In this document: piece after piece, positions 12,070 through 24,800 of the stretch
Numbering within the stretch: position 1 is the first letter of the stretch
Layout of the letters: each line of letters opens with the position of its first letter
Assembly: GCA_905250025.1 (NCBI GenBank)
Contig: CAJNOJ010000050.1
Coordinates: 374,135-438,134 of the forward strand
Length of the DNA: 64,000 nt
DNA from: Adineta ricciae
Taxonomy: Eukaryota; Rotifera; Eurotatoria; Adinetida; Adinetidae
Reading direction: 5' to 3'
The notes under the pieces: generated by a model
The model's database searches: none
What the model was told of the DNA's origin: nothing
Seen by the model: the letters and a program-made list of their open reading frames with translations, nothing else
Made by a program: the position numbers and the translations under genes

Positions 12070-12323
12070 CTAGAAATGTTCAATGCGATAATTTTGATCC
12101 AAATATTCGAGATAGAAACAATATTATTGCATTGAATTGCTTACTTACTTACATTTAGTATGACGAGCGATTGGTTTCAAACATTAACCAATCGAAGAAG
12201 GACGTTGAGATGTTTAACAGGTTTATTCTGTTGTCCAATCATTTGTCGCTGGAGATTTCAACGACGTTTTTCTTTTGTAACTTCATTGATTAAGTTTTGT
12301 TCAAAAAAAGAAAGCAAATTATC
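12070..12323. promoter_or_regulatory. Shared divergent promoter region, MIC10/CTNNBL1
   Basis: The 254 bases between two divergent ATGs. If the MIC10 5'UTR intron is real, both transcription starts must fall within about 12155-12323. Three CCAAT-type pentamers lie there: ATTGG at 12170-12174, CCAAT at 12188-12192 and CCAAT at 12235-12239. No clear TATA box. CCAAT elements are common in bidirectional promoters; use by NF-Y is inferred. Confidence 0.5.
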
Positions 12324-14655
12324 ATGAACGTTGATGAGCTTTTAAATTATCAGGTATGATTTATCGTCTTTTATCATCTCACACATGATTTTCTAACTTT
12401 TTAGCCAGAAAAACCAGCAGTTGCAGCTGCTAATGTGTTGGGAAGCAAACGAACAACCGATTCGACTACACCTTTGGCTGCAGGTTATCCTAAACGAGCA
12501 AAACGTCCAATCTTAGACGATGTACCTACACCATCTAGCGCTTCATTGATACATAACACGAATTTTGCTTCACTAAGTCACAATGAACGTGATAAGCTTT
12601 TACAAATGCTCGAACAAGAGTCATCAGTAAGACGATTACGAAAAGTGAACTCCAATGACTATTCAATGATCTTCTTTTCTAGGCGGAAGAGCTTGATGAG
12701 ACATCTCTGAAGCGAATGCTTTCACAGCTGGAAAAACGTATTTCAAAAAATCAAGAAATGCGCATTAAGTATCCTGATAATCCAGAAAAGTAAATTCATC
12801 GATAGTATATCGTTCTGAACCTGAAGAATTCTTTGTTTCGTTAGATTTATGGACTCAGAAATTGAATTGAACGACGCAGTTCAAGAATTACATGTAATTG
12901 CAACACAATCGGAACTCTATCATGTTCTCGTCAATATGAACGGCATATCTTTATTGATGAGCTTATTAACGCACGAAAATACAGATATAAGTATCGCAGT
13001 TATTAGTCTTGTACAAGAATTAACAGATGTCGATACATTAACTGAAAGTGAACAAGAAGCAGCACTTCTGATTGATGCTTTGGTTAGTAATTTCAAAAGG
13101 AACATGAACATAGTTTCGTTTTTTGATTTCTTTTAGGCCGAACAACAAATCGTGTCATTACTTGTTCAAAATATGGATAGATTAGATGAGAATGTGAAAG
13201 AGGAAGCCGATGGTATTCATAATTCATTAGGTAAGAAGAAAGATCGAGAAGCTGATCATATTTGTTTTATTTCTAGCAATCGTGGAAAATATGACCGAAT
13301 TTCGTCCTTCGTTGTGCGTTGATGCATGTAAACAAGGCTTATTAATATGTCTATTAAAACGTTTAAAGGTAAAAGAGAGAATGATCCCAAAATATGAGCA
13401 GACTTTAGATGAGCATTTAGGCCAAACCTGGATTCAATTCAATTCTTTTGTACTGCTCTGAATTAATGTCAATTTTATTGCAAAATCACGATGAAAATAG
13501 ACAAATGCTTGGCGAACTTGACGGTATCGATATACTCTTACAACTACTTGCGGTAAATTACAATAGTTTGTAAGGAGACTATATCTCTCGACTAACTCTC
13601 TTTTAGTTCTACAAAAAACATGACCCACAAACTAGTGAAGAATTCGAATATATGGAAAATCTATTCAGTTGTTTATGTTCGTCGTTAATGTTTCCTGCTA
13701 ATCGACAGCGGTTTCTCAAAGGTGAAGGTCCACATCTGATGAATTTGATGCTCAGGTGAGATCTTGTTTCGCAAACGTTCAGTCTATTCATTTTCTGTTT
13801 CCTAGAGAGCGAAAGGCATCGCGAAATGGCGCATTGAGGACTCTCGATTTTGCGATGACAGGTGATGAAGGAAAAGAGAACTGTCAAAAGATGGTTGATA
13901 TACTTGGTCTACGCACAATTTTTCCATTATTTATCAAACCGCCGAAAGGAAGCAAACGATCTGGTGAAACACGAGCAGAAAATGAAGGTAAGAATCTTGA
14001 TCGATCATTCCTGGTTTTATTTCGTTTCTTTGCCCATCAGAACATGTCATTTCTTGTGTGGCTTCGTTAGTACGAAATTGTACCGGTGAGAATCGACAAC
14101 GTGTATTCAATAAATTCACTGAAAGCGACCACGAAAAGGTACAAGACAAGCTTTTTGTCATTTTTCTTCAGTAAACATTTGCATGACAATTCACGTGCTA
14201 GGTCGATCGAATAATGGAACTGCATTTTCAGTACTACAATCGTGTAAAAGCAGCGAGCAACAATACTGAGCAGGATGATGATGAAGAGGATGAAGACGAA
14301 GCTTATCTTCGTCGATTAGATGCCGGATTATTCACTTTACAATTGATCGATTATATTATTATTGAAATAGCTTCAGTAACATCAAACATTCCATCAATAC
14401 GGCAGCGTGTTTTACAAATTCTGAATATGAGGAATAGCTCCATTGACTCCGTCAAAGATATCGTACGCGGTAAGTAATATCTGAAAGCATGTTCAACGGA
14501 GTTCAGTATTTTTTCTCTCTTTAGAATATGCTAATAATTTGGGTAATACAAAGAAAAGTAATGGCGTCGATCATACAACAACCGACGGAGCAAGCAATGG
14601 ACATAGTGAAGATTCACATAAACAATATTTGTTGGATTTAGTTGATAAATTCTAA
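12324..14655 (+). CDS. CTNNBL1: Beta-catenin-like protein 1 (CTNNBL1)
   Basis: Nuclear armadillo/HEAT-repeat protein that binds the Prp19-CDC5L spliceosome complex. It starts MNVDELLNYQ, then an intron. The N-terminal segment carries a basic nuclear-localisation stretch (GYPKRAKRPILDD). The core is highly conserved: RISKNQEMRIKYPDNPEKF, ELNDAVQELHVIATQ, TDISIAVISLVQELTDVDTL, RLDENVKEEADGIHN, AIVENMTEFRP, GELDGIDILLQLL, RFLKGEGPHLMNLMLRE and VDILGLRTIFPLF. The C-terminal part has LRRLDAGLFTLQLIDYI, IRQRVLQILNMR and a terminal YLLDLVDKF at 14655. About nine introns, mostly short. An acidic insert (DDDEEDEDE) lies before the LRRLDAG block, where relatives are also charged. Reading frame and family ends are complete, so this should be a full-length functional gene. 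Confidence 0.95.
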
Positions 14656-16548
14656 AATGATCTCTCTTGTTGCTGTTCTTCTTCTTTTTTCTATTCTTCT
14701 CTGTATGGTAAATATATGTATGTGATGGACGGTGACGTCACACGATTCTTCTACTAAATCTAAACATCGATATATGTTATTAAAAAGATTGGCCGGCTGC
14801 TCTGCTTCTGAAAGACAAAGAATTGAACTTAGTTACTGTTTTTGTATTTGTCTTTCTATGATGCGAAGTGTCATGCTATCCATATGATTTCTTTCGATTC
14901 TTCTATTTCACTCACAATACGAAACAACGAATATCAATGTCACAACGAATCCTGTCGTCGAACAACGTTCAACATGCTGATAATGATAAGATCAACTGCT
15001 ATGATTACATCATTGATCAATGCAGTATATATACTGAACGTATTGGAATAGTGATGAAAAAAATACTATGCGAATCATGGCCACTTCTATCAAAGCAATC
15101 TACTCAAAAGAGAAACAAAGAAGTAAATATAGATTTTGTGACTTCGAAAACAAATGACGCATTAACATATGCTGATTTCCCTACTCCACCTTATTTACTA
15201 TTCTAATTCCATTCTACGCATGTGCCTGTAGCGAACTGAGAGAGATAAAGAGAGTAGTCATTGAGTGAGCACAAACACTGTTTATGCATATTAATCATCG
15301 AATAGTAACATGTACTACTATTCTTATCAGCAAATCGGTCGAATAGTTCTCAGGAGTATTATAACGAGCTTTGTTTTGACAGAATGTATATTTCCGAAGT
15401 TTGAGAAACATTGTTTTCTTTTCCTTCATAGAAGAAAAAACGCGTCTAGTCGGGAAATCTTCTTGTAAGCATGTACTAAATCTTTATCATTGATGTCGAC
15501 ATACAGACAACTTATGCTAATTTATTGAAGATCGTCTGCTGTCATCGAATGTTTTATTATTCTTGTAAGTGTTCTCGCAAAGCCTTGTATTTATCGCATA
15601 TTGTTTTGAATCAAACGAAGAATGAATGATCGTATTTGAAGAAAAAAAAAGGAATATGAGATACAAAGGCAGCTGAAGTTTTCCGTTCTTACGCATTCAA
15701 TTGTCAATCAATTTCTATCAAGCCCAAAATTGTTGACATTGCGTGGGTCGATGCATATTCATCTGCACCGCAATTTATCTTTTTCATTGGCCTATTTATA
15801 CCATTGATCGATCACATTCTTTCTTTATTCGAAGGCGTATTCACTAAACAAAACCATGCTTTTCCCCCTCTCCTTTTTTTCCTCAATGAACACGGAAATT
15901 GAAGAATAGCTTGCGGTAGAAATAAGTACTAGTCCTCATTGGTAACATCTGCGTATCTTTTCCTGTTGGAACATACTACCAATGTAGAAAGAGTGAGGTG
16001 TTTTCTACTTGATTGCTCACTAATTGTTCTGCAAAATAATTTTACACATTTTTTTGTCAAACTTCGGTATTTATAATCGCCAATTTTCTTGTCACTTCTT
16101 TTCTCTCTTGTTCTACGCTTGCCCTACTTGTATTTCCATATGCTACACGCGCACATAACGCCTACTCAACAACGATCAGTCGTCGATAGTAATTACGGAT
16201 TTTTTCTTGCTTTCTTTTAGACGTGTTTTTCTTCTTTCCTTTTTTTTACCCCGAAAAAATGTCACTCAGCATTCTGGTTTTTTTCTAGTTCTCCCCATCC
16301 TTGTGCGCTTTTAATAGGGTGACGCAGCTAAACTAGATACCAGCGAGTAATAGCAACAGAGCACATTCTTTTTTCCATTTGCTTGCTCTTAATATCAAGA
16401 TTTTTTGTTTATGGGCTTCTTATATTGTATATTATGTCCACAAAAACCTTCGGATATTACACTCGTCTTTCCATGTAGTTGTAGATACTCAGAGATAATT
16501 GATTATCGCCGATCGTATTCATGCTATTTGGTTTCTTGTTTTGTTTAG
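14656..16548. other. Intergenic / possible 5' region of the next locus
   Basis: Nearly 1.9 kb without a recognisable gene. Open frames at 14842-15206 have no homology that I see and no splice context. The next plus-strand exon starts at 16549 after a TTTAG acceptor, so upstream exons of that gene should lie somewhere here, but I could not identify them. Confidence 0.5.
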
Positions 16549-18841
16549 AAATCGTCAAATCCTCGTAGTTGTGAAACATTATCTACGATCGATGTAATAT
16601 CGCTTTTTCAGCCGAATACACTCTGTCAACAATCGTTTACTGTATCGTCAACACTTGTTAGTCCATTACCCATATCATCGAAACCACAAGCTCCGAGACA
16701 ACTATTGAAAAGTTTGATACCTACAGTCGATAACAACATGCCTTTAGCACAAAATTACAAAGATGATGTGTCTCTTTTGGAATCTGAGGCAGCATTCACA
16801 AACGTAACAATGGGACATGCTAATGTCGGCCTCGGTACACGTCAAGGAACTAATTCAAAGCCTAATGTAAGTGAATATTCATTCAGAAAGATGAACAATA
16901 GAGCTATTCTCTGTAGTCTTTTTTATGCAGACAACAAAAAACTTTCATTTCACTAATTGAAAGATGTCTTAAATGTTCATCAGACGATTTGTAATTAGTT
17001 TTTTTTTACTCAACTCAAAGCAGACGTATACTGATTCCAACTTAGAATGCGAAAGAAATCCGCATGAATGAAAGATTCTTGGAGATATTAGTAGCAGGTG
17101 CACCATAGGAATCTCAAAAAGACAACAAGCGTAGTTATTGCTAACAGCAACGTACATACCGAAATGTCAAATGATTTTAGATAATATTTCCTATCAAGAT
17201 CGTTATCGTAATTGCGAGAGAAAAATATTCGTATTGAATATATTAAACAGGAAAATATGCGATTTAATTATTATTTGCCAGTCATATTTTGCGAGACTCT
17301 GTGCGAACGATGAGAATAGATCACAAGGAAGCTCAGTCCAAAAAAGAACTTCAAGTCTGTACTTTGCAATGTTAGATATAAATAGAGAACCTTGTATTAA
17401 TTATAAATCAGTAGAAATAATTACATTGATTACAGTTCTTTGTTTATGTTAAAGAAAGCTTACTTTTAGAAGAATCAAACTTTTACATTTTTAAACACAA
17501 TTCTTTTATCGTCAAAATAGAGTATGAAATATTTTTGTCTTCTGCCATTGTCTGTCAAAGATTTTAACGTCAAAAAGCATTGACATCGTAATCTGATTGT
17601 TATGTATAGTGAATTGGCCGTCATTGCAGTACCTTCGGAAGTAGTTTCTTACAGTCCGGATGCATCGATGTCTATTATCTTGACATGCACTGGCGTTCTT
17701 GAACAATTTAAGCGTCGTTTGAATCACTTATCTCACAAGTGTTATGTTCTTTCGAACGAACTAGTGTTGACATAGATAGAAAACGTGTATTTTTCTTCAA
17801 ATACTCGACGCGAAATTAAGTTTAGTTTGAACGAGGATGAATTGTTGTTAAACCTTGATGAAAAATATGTTTTGGATTCCCATCAAATAATATTTATGTT
17901 TAAGGAACATGATCAAATAATATGCGTAAATATAACAAGAAAGTCGTGACAATCACAACGCTCTCTCTCTCGAATGATTGATGGACAAATATACTGGCGT
18001 TTTGGAACGTATTTTGGATATTCATCTATATACTTTTAGTAATATTCCTGATTAGACATCTTCTACGCCAGCATCATTTTTCCCGTAAAACTAAGTAGTT
18101 CGACGTGTGAAAAGGTGCATCTCGTTATCTGTAGAATTATCGCTAAAACAGATCTGAATAGTATCCTGAGTGCATGTTGAGAGTCTAAACAGATCCACTC
18201 TGACGTTTTGTTTTCCTTTTTGTCCTCTTCGAGCGCCAACACAAAATCAAGAGAATCTGTGTCGGCGCTAAATGTTTTCCGGAAAGTTTTAAATAGTTGT
18301 GAAGCACGAGCGCAGCATTGTAAATATCATCGTCGATTTCCCCATTATTAATCTATGGTTTACAGCTGACATAATTTTCTCTCGAATCATTCATGTATGT
18401 CAATGTAAACTTTATAATTATGTATGTAAATAAGAAAAATTAATAATAAAAAAAATCATAGGCCTAATATCGGAAATAATCATTTCCTTTCTTGTTTTTC
18501 ACTATTCATTGACATTAATAAGAAGAATTAATTTGGTTGTGTAAATCGCTCGTGAAAAGCAAATTTACCGAATCGTGTCGCGTTTCTCTGTTCACACTCG
18601 ACACTGACGAAACGATCGATTGTGTTAGTAACCATAAGGGGTTATTCATCTAGTTGCTTCCAATGTTATTTCAAAATATAATGACTCATGTTCGAAACTT
18701 AGTAATCATTAGTTCTTTATAATTTGTTTTGTTTCATTCTAGCAGGCCAATGATCGTTCATCCACTGTGACTATGGCAACAACGGTTAGTTCAAATGACA
18801 ATCTGCTAGCAGACGATGATCTGCCTGAAATTGTACCAACG
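16549..18841 (+). CDS. Internal exons of an unrecognised plus-strand gene
   Basis: Exon 16549-16866 follows a TTTAG acceptor in phase 0 and ends at GTAAGT in phase 0. It codes about 106 residues rich in Ser/Thr (KSSNPRSCETL, LLKSLIPTVDNNMPLAQ, GLGTRQGTNSKPN). A second exon, about 18744-18841, follows CTAGCAG (two in-frame acceptors three bases apart), codes QANDRSSTVTMATT and DDDLPEIVPT, and ends at GTAAGG in phase 0. The intron between them is about 1.9 kb, some thirty times the local norm. No known domain recognised. The composition suggests a disordered region of a larger protein. The first exon and the link to 19627-20331 are unresolved. Confidence 0.4.
18232..18269. repeat. Inverted repeat with 12-base arms
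   Basis: Arms AGCGCCAACACA (18232-18243) and TGTGTCGGCGCT (18258-18269) pair over 11 of 12 positions around a 14-base loop. Read on the minus strand, the odd position becomes a G-U pair, so a minus-strand RNA would form an uninterrupted stem. It is GC-rich in an AT-rich intron. Function unknown. Confidence 0.6.
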
Positions 18842-19626
18842 GTAAGGCCAATGGTTGCTTTCGGTTGTTTTGCTCTATCTACTTATGCATGGAATCGTAT
18901 ATGATTGTAGAAATCTACGTTCACTACCAGTTCTGAAATGGTAACTAGAATGAGAAATCACTGATTTCCTTTTTTTGCGTTACTAACTAACATTGCTATG
19001 GATGCTGCTTCTTCTCTCTTCTTGCCTTCCATTTGATTTATCATGTATATTAAACTTAATTGCGAGCGAGAAATAACAGACTCTAGAAAGTTCTCGCATA
19101 GTGTACTGATGATTCATCGATAAGTTTGCAGCGATGGATGAATTAGTCATAAGACGTAATGAAATTCTAACCATTCATATGCTTTGATGATGAATGAATG
19201 AAATTTCTAGTACAGTGTAACGTCGTTGTGCTTATTAACGGAAACATGACGTCATCCTACGAATGTTGAAGAAGCCTTAACAAATGTTCTCTCATCAGAT
19301 GACGACACTATTGTAGACATTCCCAACAACGCCCTGTGTCATTATTGCAGAACAGCAGAAATCTATTCTTTTGCTTTTTCATCGTATAGCTGAAGAGAAA
19401 AAAACTTGCGTCTCCCACTCACCCTTTTCGTCTATAGTTTCTCTTCGCCATATATTTCTCTTTTTTTTTCTTTTCTTTTTCCCATATTTTTGTGCTGTGG
19501 GCCTCCTCTTTTTTTTTCCTTTCTTATATATCTTATGTCATAAGTGCGCGATGACCACAGTTAAAGGTTATAGTATGATTTGCTTTCATTTACCGAGCAT
19601 ACGTAACTTAGTCGATTTGCTAATTT
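18842..19626. other. Intron or intergenic stretch, no gene seen
   Basis: Pyrimidine-rich low-complexity sequence, including a T/C-rich run near 19460-19530 that yields spurious hydrophobic open frames. No exon with good splice signals recognised. Confidence 0.5.
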
Positions 19627-20331
19627 ATGAAAGATATTTCCCTACACGGTGACGCACGAATGGAGTATCTCGGAGTTCCACAGGAAGCCGAACATCATAC
19701 GTTTTATCTGAGTTCATGTGAATCTACCGCTGGTATCGATGCACATGATTCAAATATTTCCTCGAGATGCTCGTCGCTATCATCATCATCGTCAATGAAT
19801 ATTGCCCGACCGACCGCTCGATCGCCAGTACACACGAACGTCTTTCTGAATGTTCTCAAACGTCTACACTGTATAACACTTCGTGGTAAAAAACACCGCC
19901 GATATCGATCGTTGTCAACGTCGTTACATCTCTTCTTCAAGAAACATCACAAATCGTCGATTGATTTCCGTCAATCAACCATCGAACTTTGTAAATCACC
20001 ATCTAGTCCACAATTTCCAACAATCAATGTAGATAATGAAAATGAACTCATACGATCAAAGACGCCCTTTCATAGCTGTCAACAAATCCATCATACCGGT
20101 GCAAATGAAGATATACATTTTAATAGTAAAACCCAGAATCTTCGCCCACGAAGATCATTCTTACAACGGCTGAGACGTTCGGATAAGACAGTTAGCGAAG
20201 ATAATAACACGAATACGTTAAGTTCAGTCGATTTAGCGCTTACGCCACAACTTCTTCCTACTCTGTTAATCACAGAATCAACTTCATTGGTAACGCCAGT
20301 TCAACAACTAACGTCTTTTGATTACACCCGT
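19627..20331 (+). CDS. Serine-rich basic hypothetical protein, 5' coding exon
   Basis: A 235-codon open frame opens with ATG at 19627, just after an in-frame TAA, and ends at a perfect GTAAGT donor in phase 0 (SFDYTR). The product is rich in Ser, Arg, Lys and His: NISSRCSSLSSSSS, KKHRRYRSLSTSLH, then RRSFLQRLRRSDKT. No folded domain is recognised, so it is probably disordered and perhaps a phosphorylation-rich scaffold segment. It may be the first exon of its own transcript or an alternative start of the locus at 16549-18841; another in-frame splice entry at GAG|TAT (after 19665) would also work but lacks a pyrimidine tract. The partner exon downstream is not certain. Confidence 0.5.
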
Positions 20332-21294
20332 GTAAGTCATTATTTTTTCTTGTTTTATTCGATCGGACCTATTTTGATTTAACCAAGGAAGAACCATATC
20401 TTTTGTCTAGACATTCATAACATAGTCTGACTGTTATTATTTATCTCCCAATGATTTCTCGATTGAAATAATTTCATTCTGTCGCATCAATGATGATTTC
20501 CTACTTCCTTCCTCCGCCAAAGGTTCTTCGACTATCTGTACTTATCTAGACATTACTACTATTAATCTTCTATACGATGAAATATGTTATTGTTGATGTC
20601 GACAAATAGAATAGAATTTATTTTCTCTTATTTTGATTGCAACTCTGAGAGAGAAAGATCAACATGTGACGCGAGTATTTGACGCAATTTCAAGTCGATG
20701 TTCTCTCTTTTCTTCTTCTCTTTCGTCAATTAAATGATAACGAAACAGATTTATTTACAACTTTTTGCTTCTGACCTTGCGCACATGATTGTTCGGGTTC
20801 TTCAAATTACTTGTATTCATATCTGCTGTTACTGATTAATATGACAAGTATTGTCATGTCCTCTATGGATGATTAATAAAAAAGAAAAGCTGTAAATACG
20901 TGTGCGTAGGATGACATATTAGAATAGCATTGTTTCTTCCGTGAAAATATGATTTCTTCGTGAAAAACACGGCTGTGCACTTTGAAGCCAAAGAAAATAA
21001 ATGCACTTCTTCAACATACTATAACCAATTATGAATATTTGAGTGGCAAATGTTAATAGTTTGCCGCTTCCTGTGTTGCCCATCTCTTTCTTTCCTTCAT
21101 TTCTTTTCATCTTCGTCTTCTTTTTCTGTTTCTGTTGTTTCTACTTATATTCGATGGCAACCACTGTCGACCTTGCGTTACTCGTAGTGTTGTTGTGATG
21201 TTATGCTGTTATTTCACCTTGGAAATGTGCACCAATGTACACATATACATAGTGAAAAGAAAACATCGAAATACATAATAACAAAATATGCCAT
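20332..21294. other. Probable intron, no gene seen
   Basis: AT-rich with pyrimidine runs. No recognisable exon. The 20919-21110 minus frame lacks support. Confidence 0.45.
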
Positions 21295-21492
21295 ATGTTA
21301 TTCGAAAATAAAGGGAAATATTCTCTTNACGATGGAGACAATGACGATTTATCAAGAATCTTTCCATTTCGTCAAAAAAGTTCGAAAAAAGAAGATCCAT
21401 GTGCCAATAAACCGTTGTGGTATTTGAAATATCAAGCTCGTCTTGGCAAATTATCACCTTTCTACGATTGTCTCGGTGTGTACGGTCTCTAA
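21295..21492 (+). CDS. Tentative last exon of the serine-rich locus
   Basis: The open frame ends at TAA 21490-21492. Its later part looks coding: DGDNDDLSRIFPFRQKSSK, then LWYLKYQARLGKLSPFYDC and terminal GVYGL. An unknown base (N) at 21328 falls inside it. The 5' boundary is not clear; no strong acceptor precedes it, and the stretch before about 21330 may be intronic. It is assigned to the 19627 gene only because it is the next plausible same-strand coding block. It converges on CEP89, which ends at 21862. Confidence 0.3.
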   Translation: MLFENKGKYSLXDGDNDDLSRIFPFRQKSSKKEDPCANKPLWYLKYQARLGKLSPFYDCLGVYGL

Positions 21493-21861
21493 AATCTCGG
21501 AACAAACGCGAAACACGAGAGACGAGTTGTATCATTTATTTTCCTTCTTTTTTTTTCTTCGTAAAAAATCATTTCATGCAAGAAAAAAAGAAAAACAGTA
21601 CGATATTCCAACGAGAGTATATGCGTTCTTCAAATAAATATTCGTCAAGCACAAAAATCAAACAGAAAAATAGATAGAAGTTCATTTTTTCTTTCTTTCG
21701 GGCATTTCTTCAAAACAAAAATAGAATCGAATGAAATACATCACAACTATATTGAAACAAAACGACAACAAAAAGAAACACGTATTAAGACATGTGTAGA
21801 TCACCAGAATCACTGTTTAATTAACTTCTCCTATCACAGAACTATCATGTACATCGAGCTA
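21493..21861. other. Convergent intergenic spacer
   Basis: A-rich sequence between the tentative plus-strand stop at 21492 and the CEP89 stop at 21862. Probably overlapping 3'UTRs. Nothing else seen. Confidence 0.5.
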
Positions 21862-24800
21862 CTAACTTGTAACACGCATATCAACTAATTGTTCGCGAAT
21901 TCGCATACCGTCTGCGTTTGTGGCCTGCCAGATAGTTTCAAGATTAACTTCGAGATTTCTGAAAACAAGCGCAAAGAATAGACATCGAAGGACACTATAT
22001 TTATCAAACCGTTTCTCATTGTAGAGATCATCGACGAGCGCTTGCTTTTCATTTAATAGGCTAATGAGTTGTTGAATGCGCTGTTCATGCTCCAAACAAC
22101 GTAGTTTCAAATTATCGTGCTGCTGTTTCAATCTAATTACAAAATATATATGACTTTTGTTTATTTATGCCAAGATGCGTACTGTTCTTGAACTTCACTT
22201 GAGCGTTCCTTCGTCCTACTTTTATAATTTTCAAGCCGCTCTTCCAATTGAGTTAACTTGTCTCCTTCATCATTTAATCGTACTCGAGTTTTATTCAATT
22301 CATCTTCTTTCACTTTGGCCTATTGAAAATATCGAATGAGAATGTTAGAAGGAGAACAGGTCACATACCAATTCTAAATAAGTGTCACGTTCGATTTTCG
22401 TTTGCCCAAGATCCTCATTAGTCTTGTCCAATATTGTTGTTATTCGCTGTTCTTTGATTTGTTCTAATTCGAGTTTCTTCTCATAGGTTTGCACACGTAG
22501 TTGCAGTTTTTTAACTGTTTTCTTCAGAATTTTGATTTCACCTTTCAATCGTTCAATAACACTACGTTGATCGGTTAATTTTAAATGCGAAATTCGTTTC
22601 GCAGCTTCGGCATCCTGGAAAATTACACAATTCATTTCATTGTAGGTAGATACATCACAAGAAAAGCTCACTTGAACACGACGGAGGAGTAATTGCATTT
22701 CATGAGCATGTTTCTCACTTAATTCATCTAAAAATACATCCACAAACGTGAGTTCGAATCAAAATGAAAGAACGCATTTGCTCATCAAGTACCTGTTAAT
22801 CTTTTCATTTCGCTAATCTCTTGCACATGCTCTTGAACGTGGATTCGGTGAGAATTATCAAGCATTAATTGGTCGTATTTCCGTTTGAGATCCTCGTTTC
22901 GTAGACGGATTGTTTCTAGTACTCGATCACTTTCGCTTTTTTCACTTTCCACAATCAGTAAACGTCGTGTTAGATTCGAAACTAGAATTTCTCATAGGAA
23001 TTTCGCAGATTTTATCGCACATTCAGCAATACCTTCGTGAATTTGCGTTTTCTGCACGTCAGTCAAACGATTCGTTTGCAGATCAAGTTGCTCTTGTAAC
23101 ACCTTGTTTTCTTCCAAGACAAGATACGCTTGTCGTTTGATATGTTCACTAAAGAGCACCGAGAAGAACAGATCAAAGAGTTTGCACCAAGCAAATTTCT
23201 ATTTACATATCGGACAGTTGATGATCATGATTGCCAGATGTTGTTCCCGTTCGAGCAAGTCGTTCATGTAATGAAGCATTTTCATTAATAAGTAATTTCA
23301 CTTGTTCATGAATTTCATTCAATTCCGACTGAAAGGAAAAGTTTGATTTGCGGCTTTTCTATGGGTTCATGGCTTACTCGAAGCTTTTTGATAAACTCAT
23401 CCTTTTCGAAAAGTTTTTCATCGTAACAAACGAAAAGTGGAGCGAGAAACTTTTGATTGAGCTAGAATAACAAAATTTTGCGTCAAACCATGAAAGCATC
23501 AAAACAACCGTACCAGCCAGATTGGTGATGGCCCTCTCATTGGCAAGCCTTGCAATCTTCGTTGTTCTTTCTACAAACATAAAGAGAACAAATCAGATGC
23601 CAATTGAATATTGACGTTGACAACGTTCAATTATGTAAATAACATCGTTTGTACACGCGAAAAATGACGAGCGCAATTTAATACAATGAAGTAAATCTGA
23701 CTATTGGTTAAAAAACACATGAAATCCTTTCAGGGATGTATTCTTTTATGAAAGAGAAGAACGTACTGATTCATATCTATGCTTGACAAGCAAAAGTATT
23801 TAGTTTTGACTCGTAAACGAATATTTTCAAGGTGAAAAATGATGTTCATTCTGTTGGAAATGAAATTCTAACTCATGACGTACTTCGATTTCTTTCTTGG
23901 ACGACTTCGGTGGATGCGTTACTTGATAATCACTCGAAGCTGCATTTAAACGATGAATGTAATCTTTAAGAAAATGATTTTCCTTTTTCAATCCACGTAA
24001 ACTCGATTGGTTTTGACCTGAACATGAAAAAGACAAGTGTAACATACGATTCTATTTATCCTAAACGAACTTTCAGTATAACGATCTTTCATAGCACTTA
24101 GTTCATTTTGTAATTGTTCACATCGATTCTGCAACGTTGTATTCAACTCTTCTAAGCCTTTTGTTTGATCTAAAACAACCAAAATAAATATTCTCTTCCA
24201 GTAGGAAAGAATACGTTTACCACGTCCAGTTTGCTTCAATATATCTGTTAGTTCTTGTTGCGAAAGTTTGTGAGATGTTTGTAATTGTTCGAGTAGTTCT
24301 TCATATTGTCGTTGAAGAGTCTAAATTAATTGCAACCATTAAGGAACGGAATCTGAAAGAACATTTCTATTTACTCGATTATTCAAGCGAAGCTGTTGAA
24401 CTTCATTGTTTAATGATTGATTACGATGTTCAAGGCCATTCAGTTTTTGTTGATAGTCTTCGGAAGGTGGAACTATTATTTAATGGATGAAAGACAAGAA
24501 GTGAACGTTTGGCTTCAAGGTGATGAATGAAATCTTACCTAGTTGATTTAATATTGAGTTTTTCTTTACATCGAGCACAGTTGTCGAATCTTCTGATTTC
24601 GATGACGTCGACAATTCGTAATCTTCATGAATAATGGGTTCTTTGAACGAAATTGACCGAGCACTAGCAGGAACAGTGGTTGTATCATTCAGAGATGAAC
24701 GTACAGCTCCTGTTGTTTGTGGTTCAATACCAATGCCCTTGGAACAAAAAGTTATCGATTTAATTCGATTCTTTTATTCATATGTTTGCGTTAGATTACT

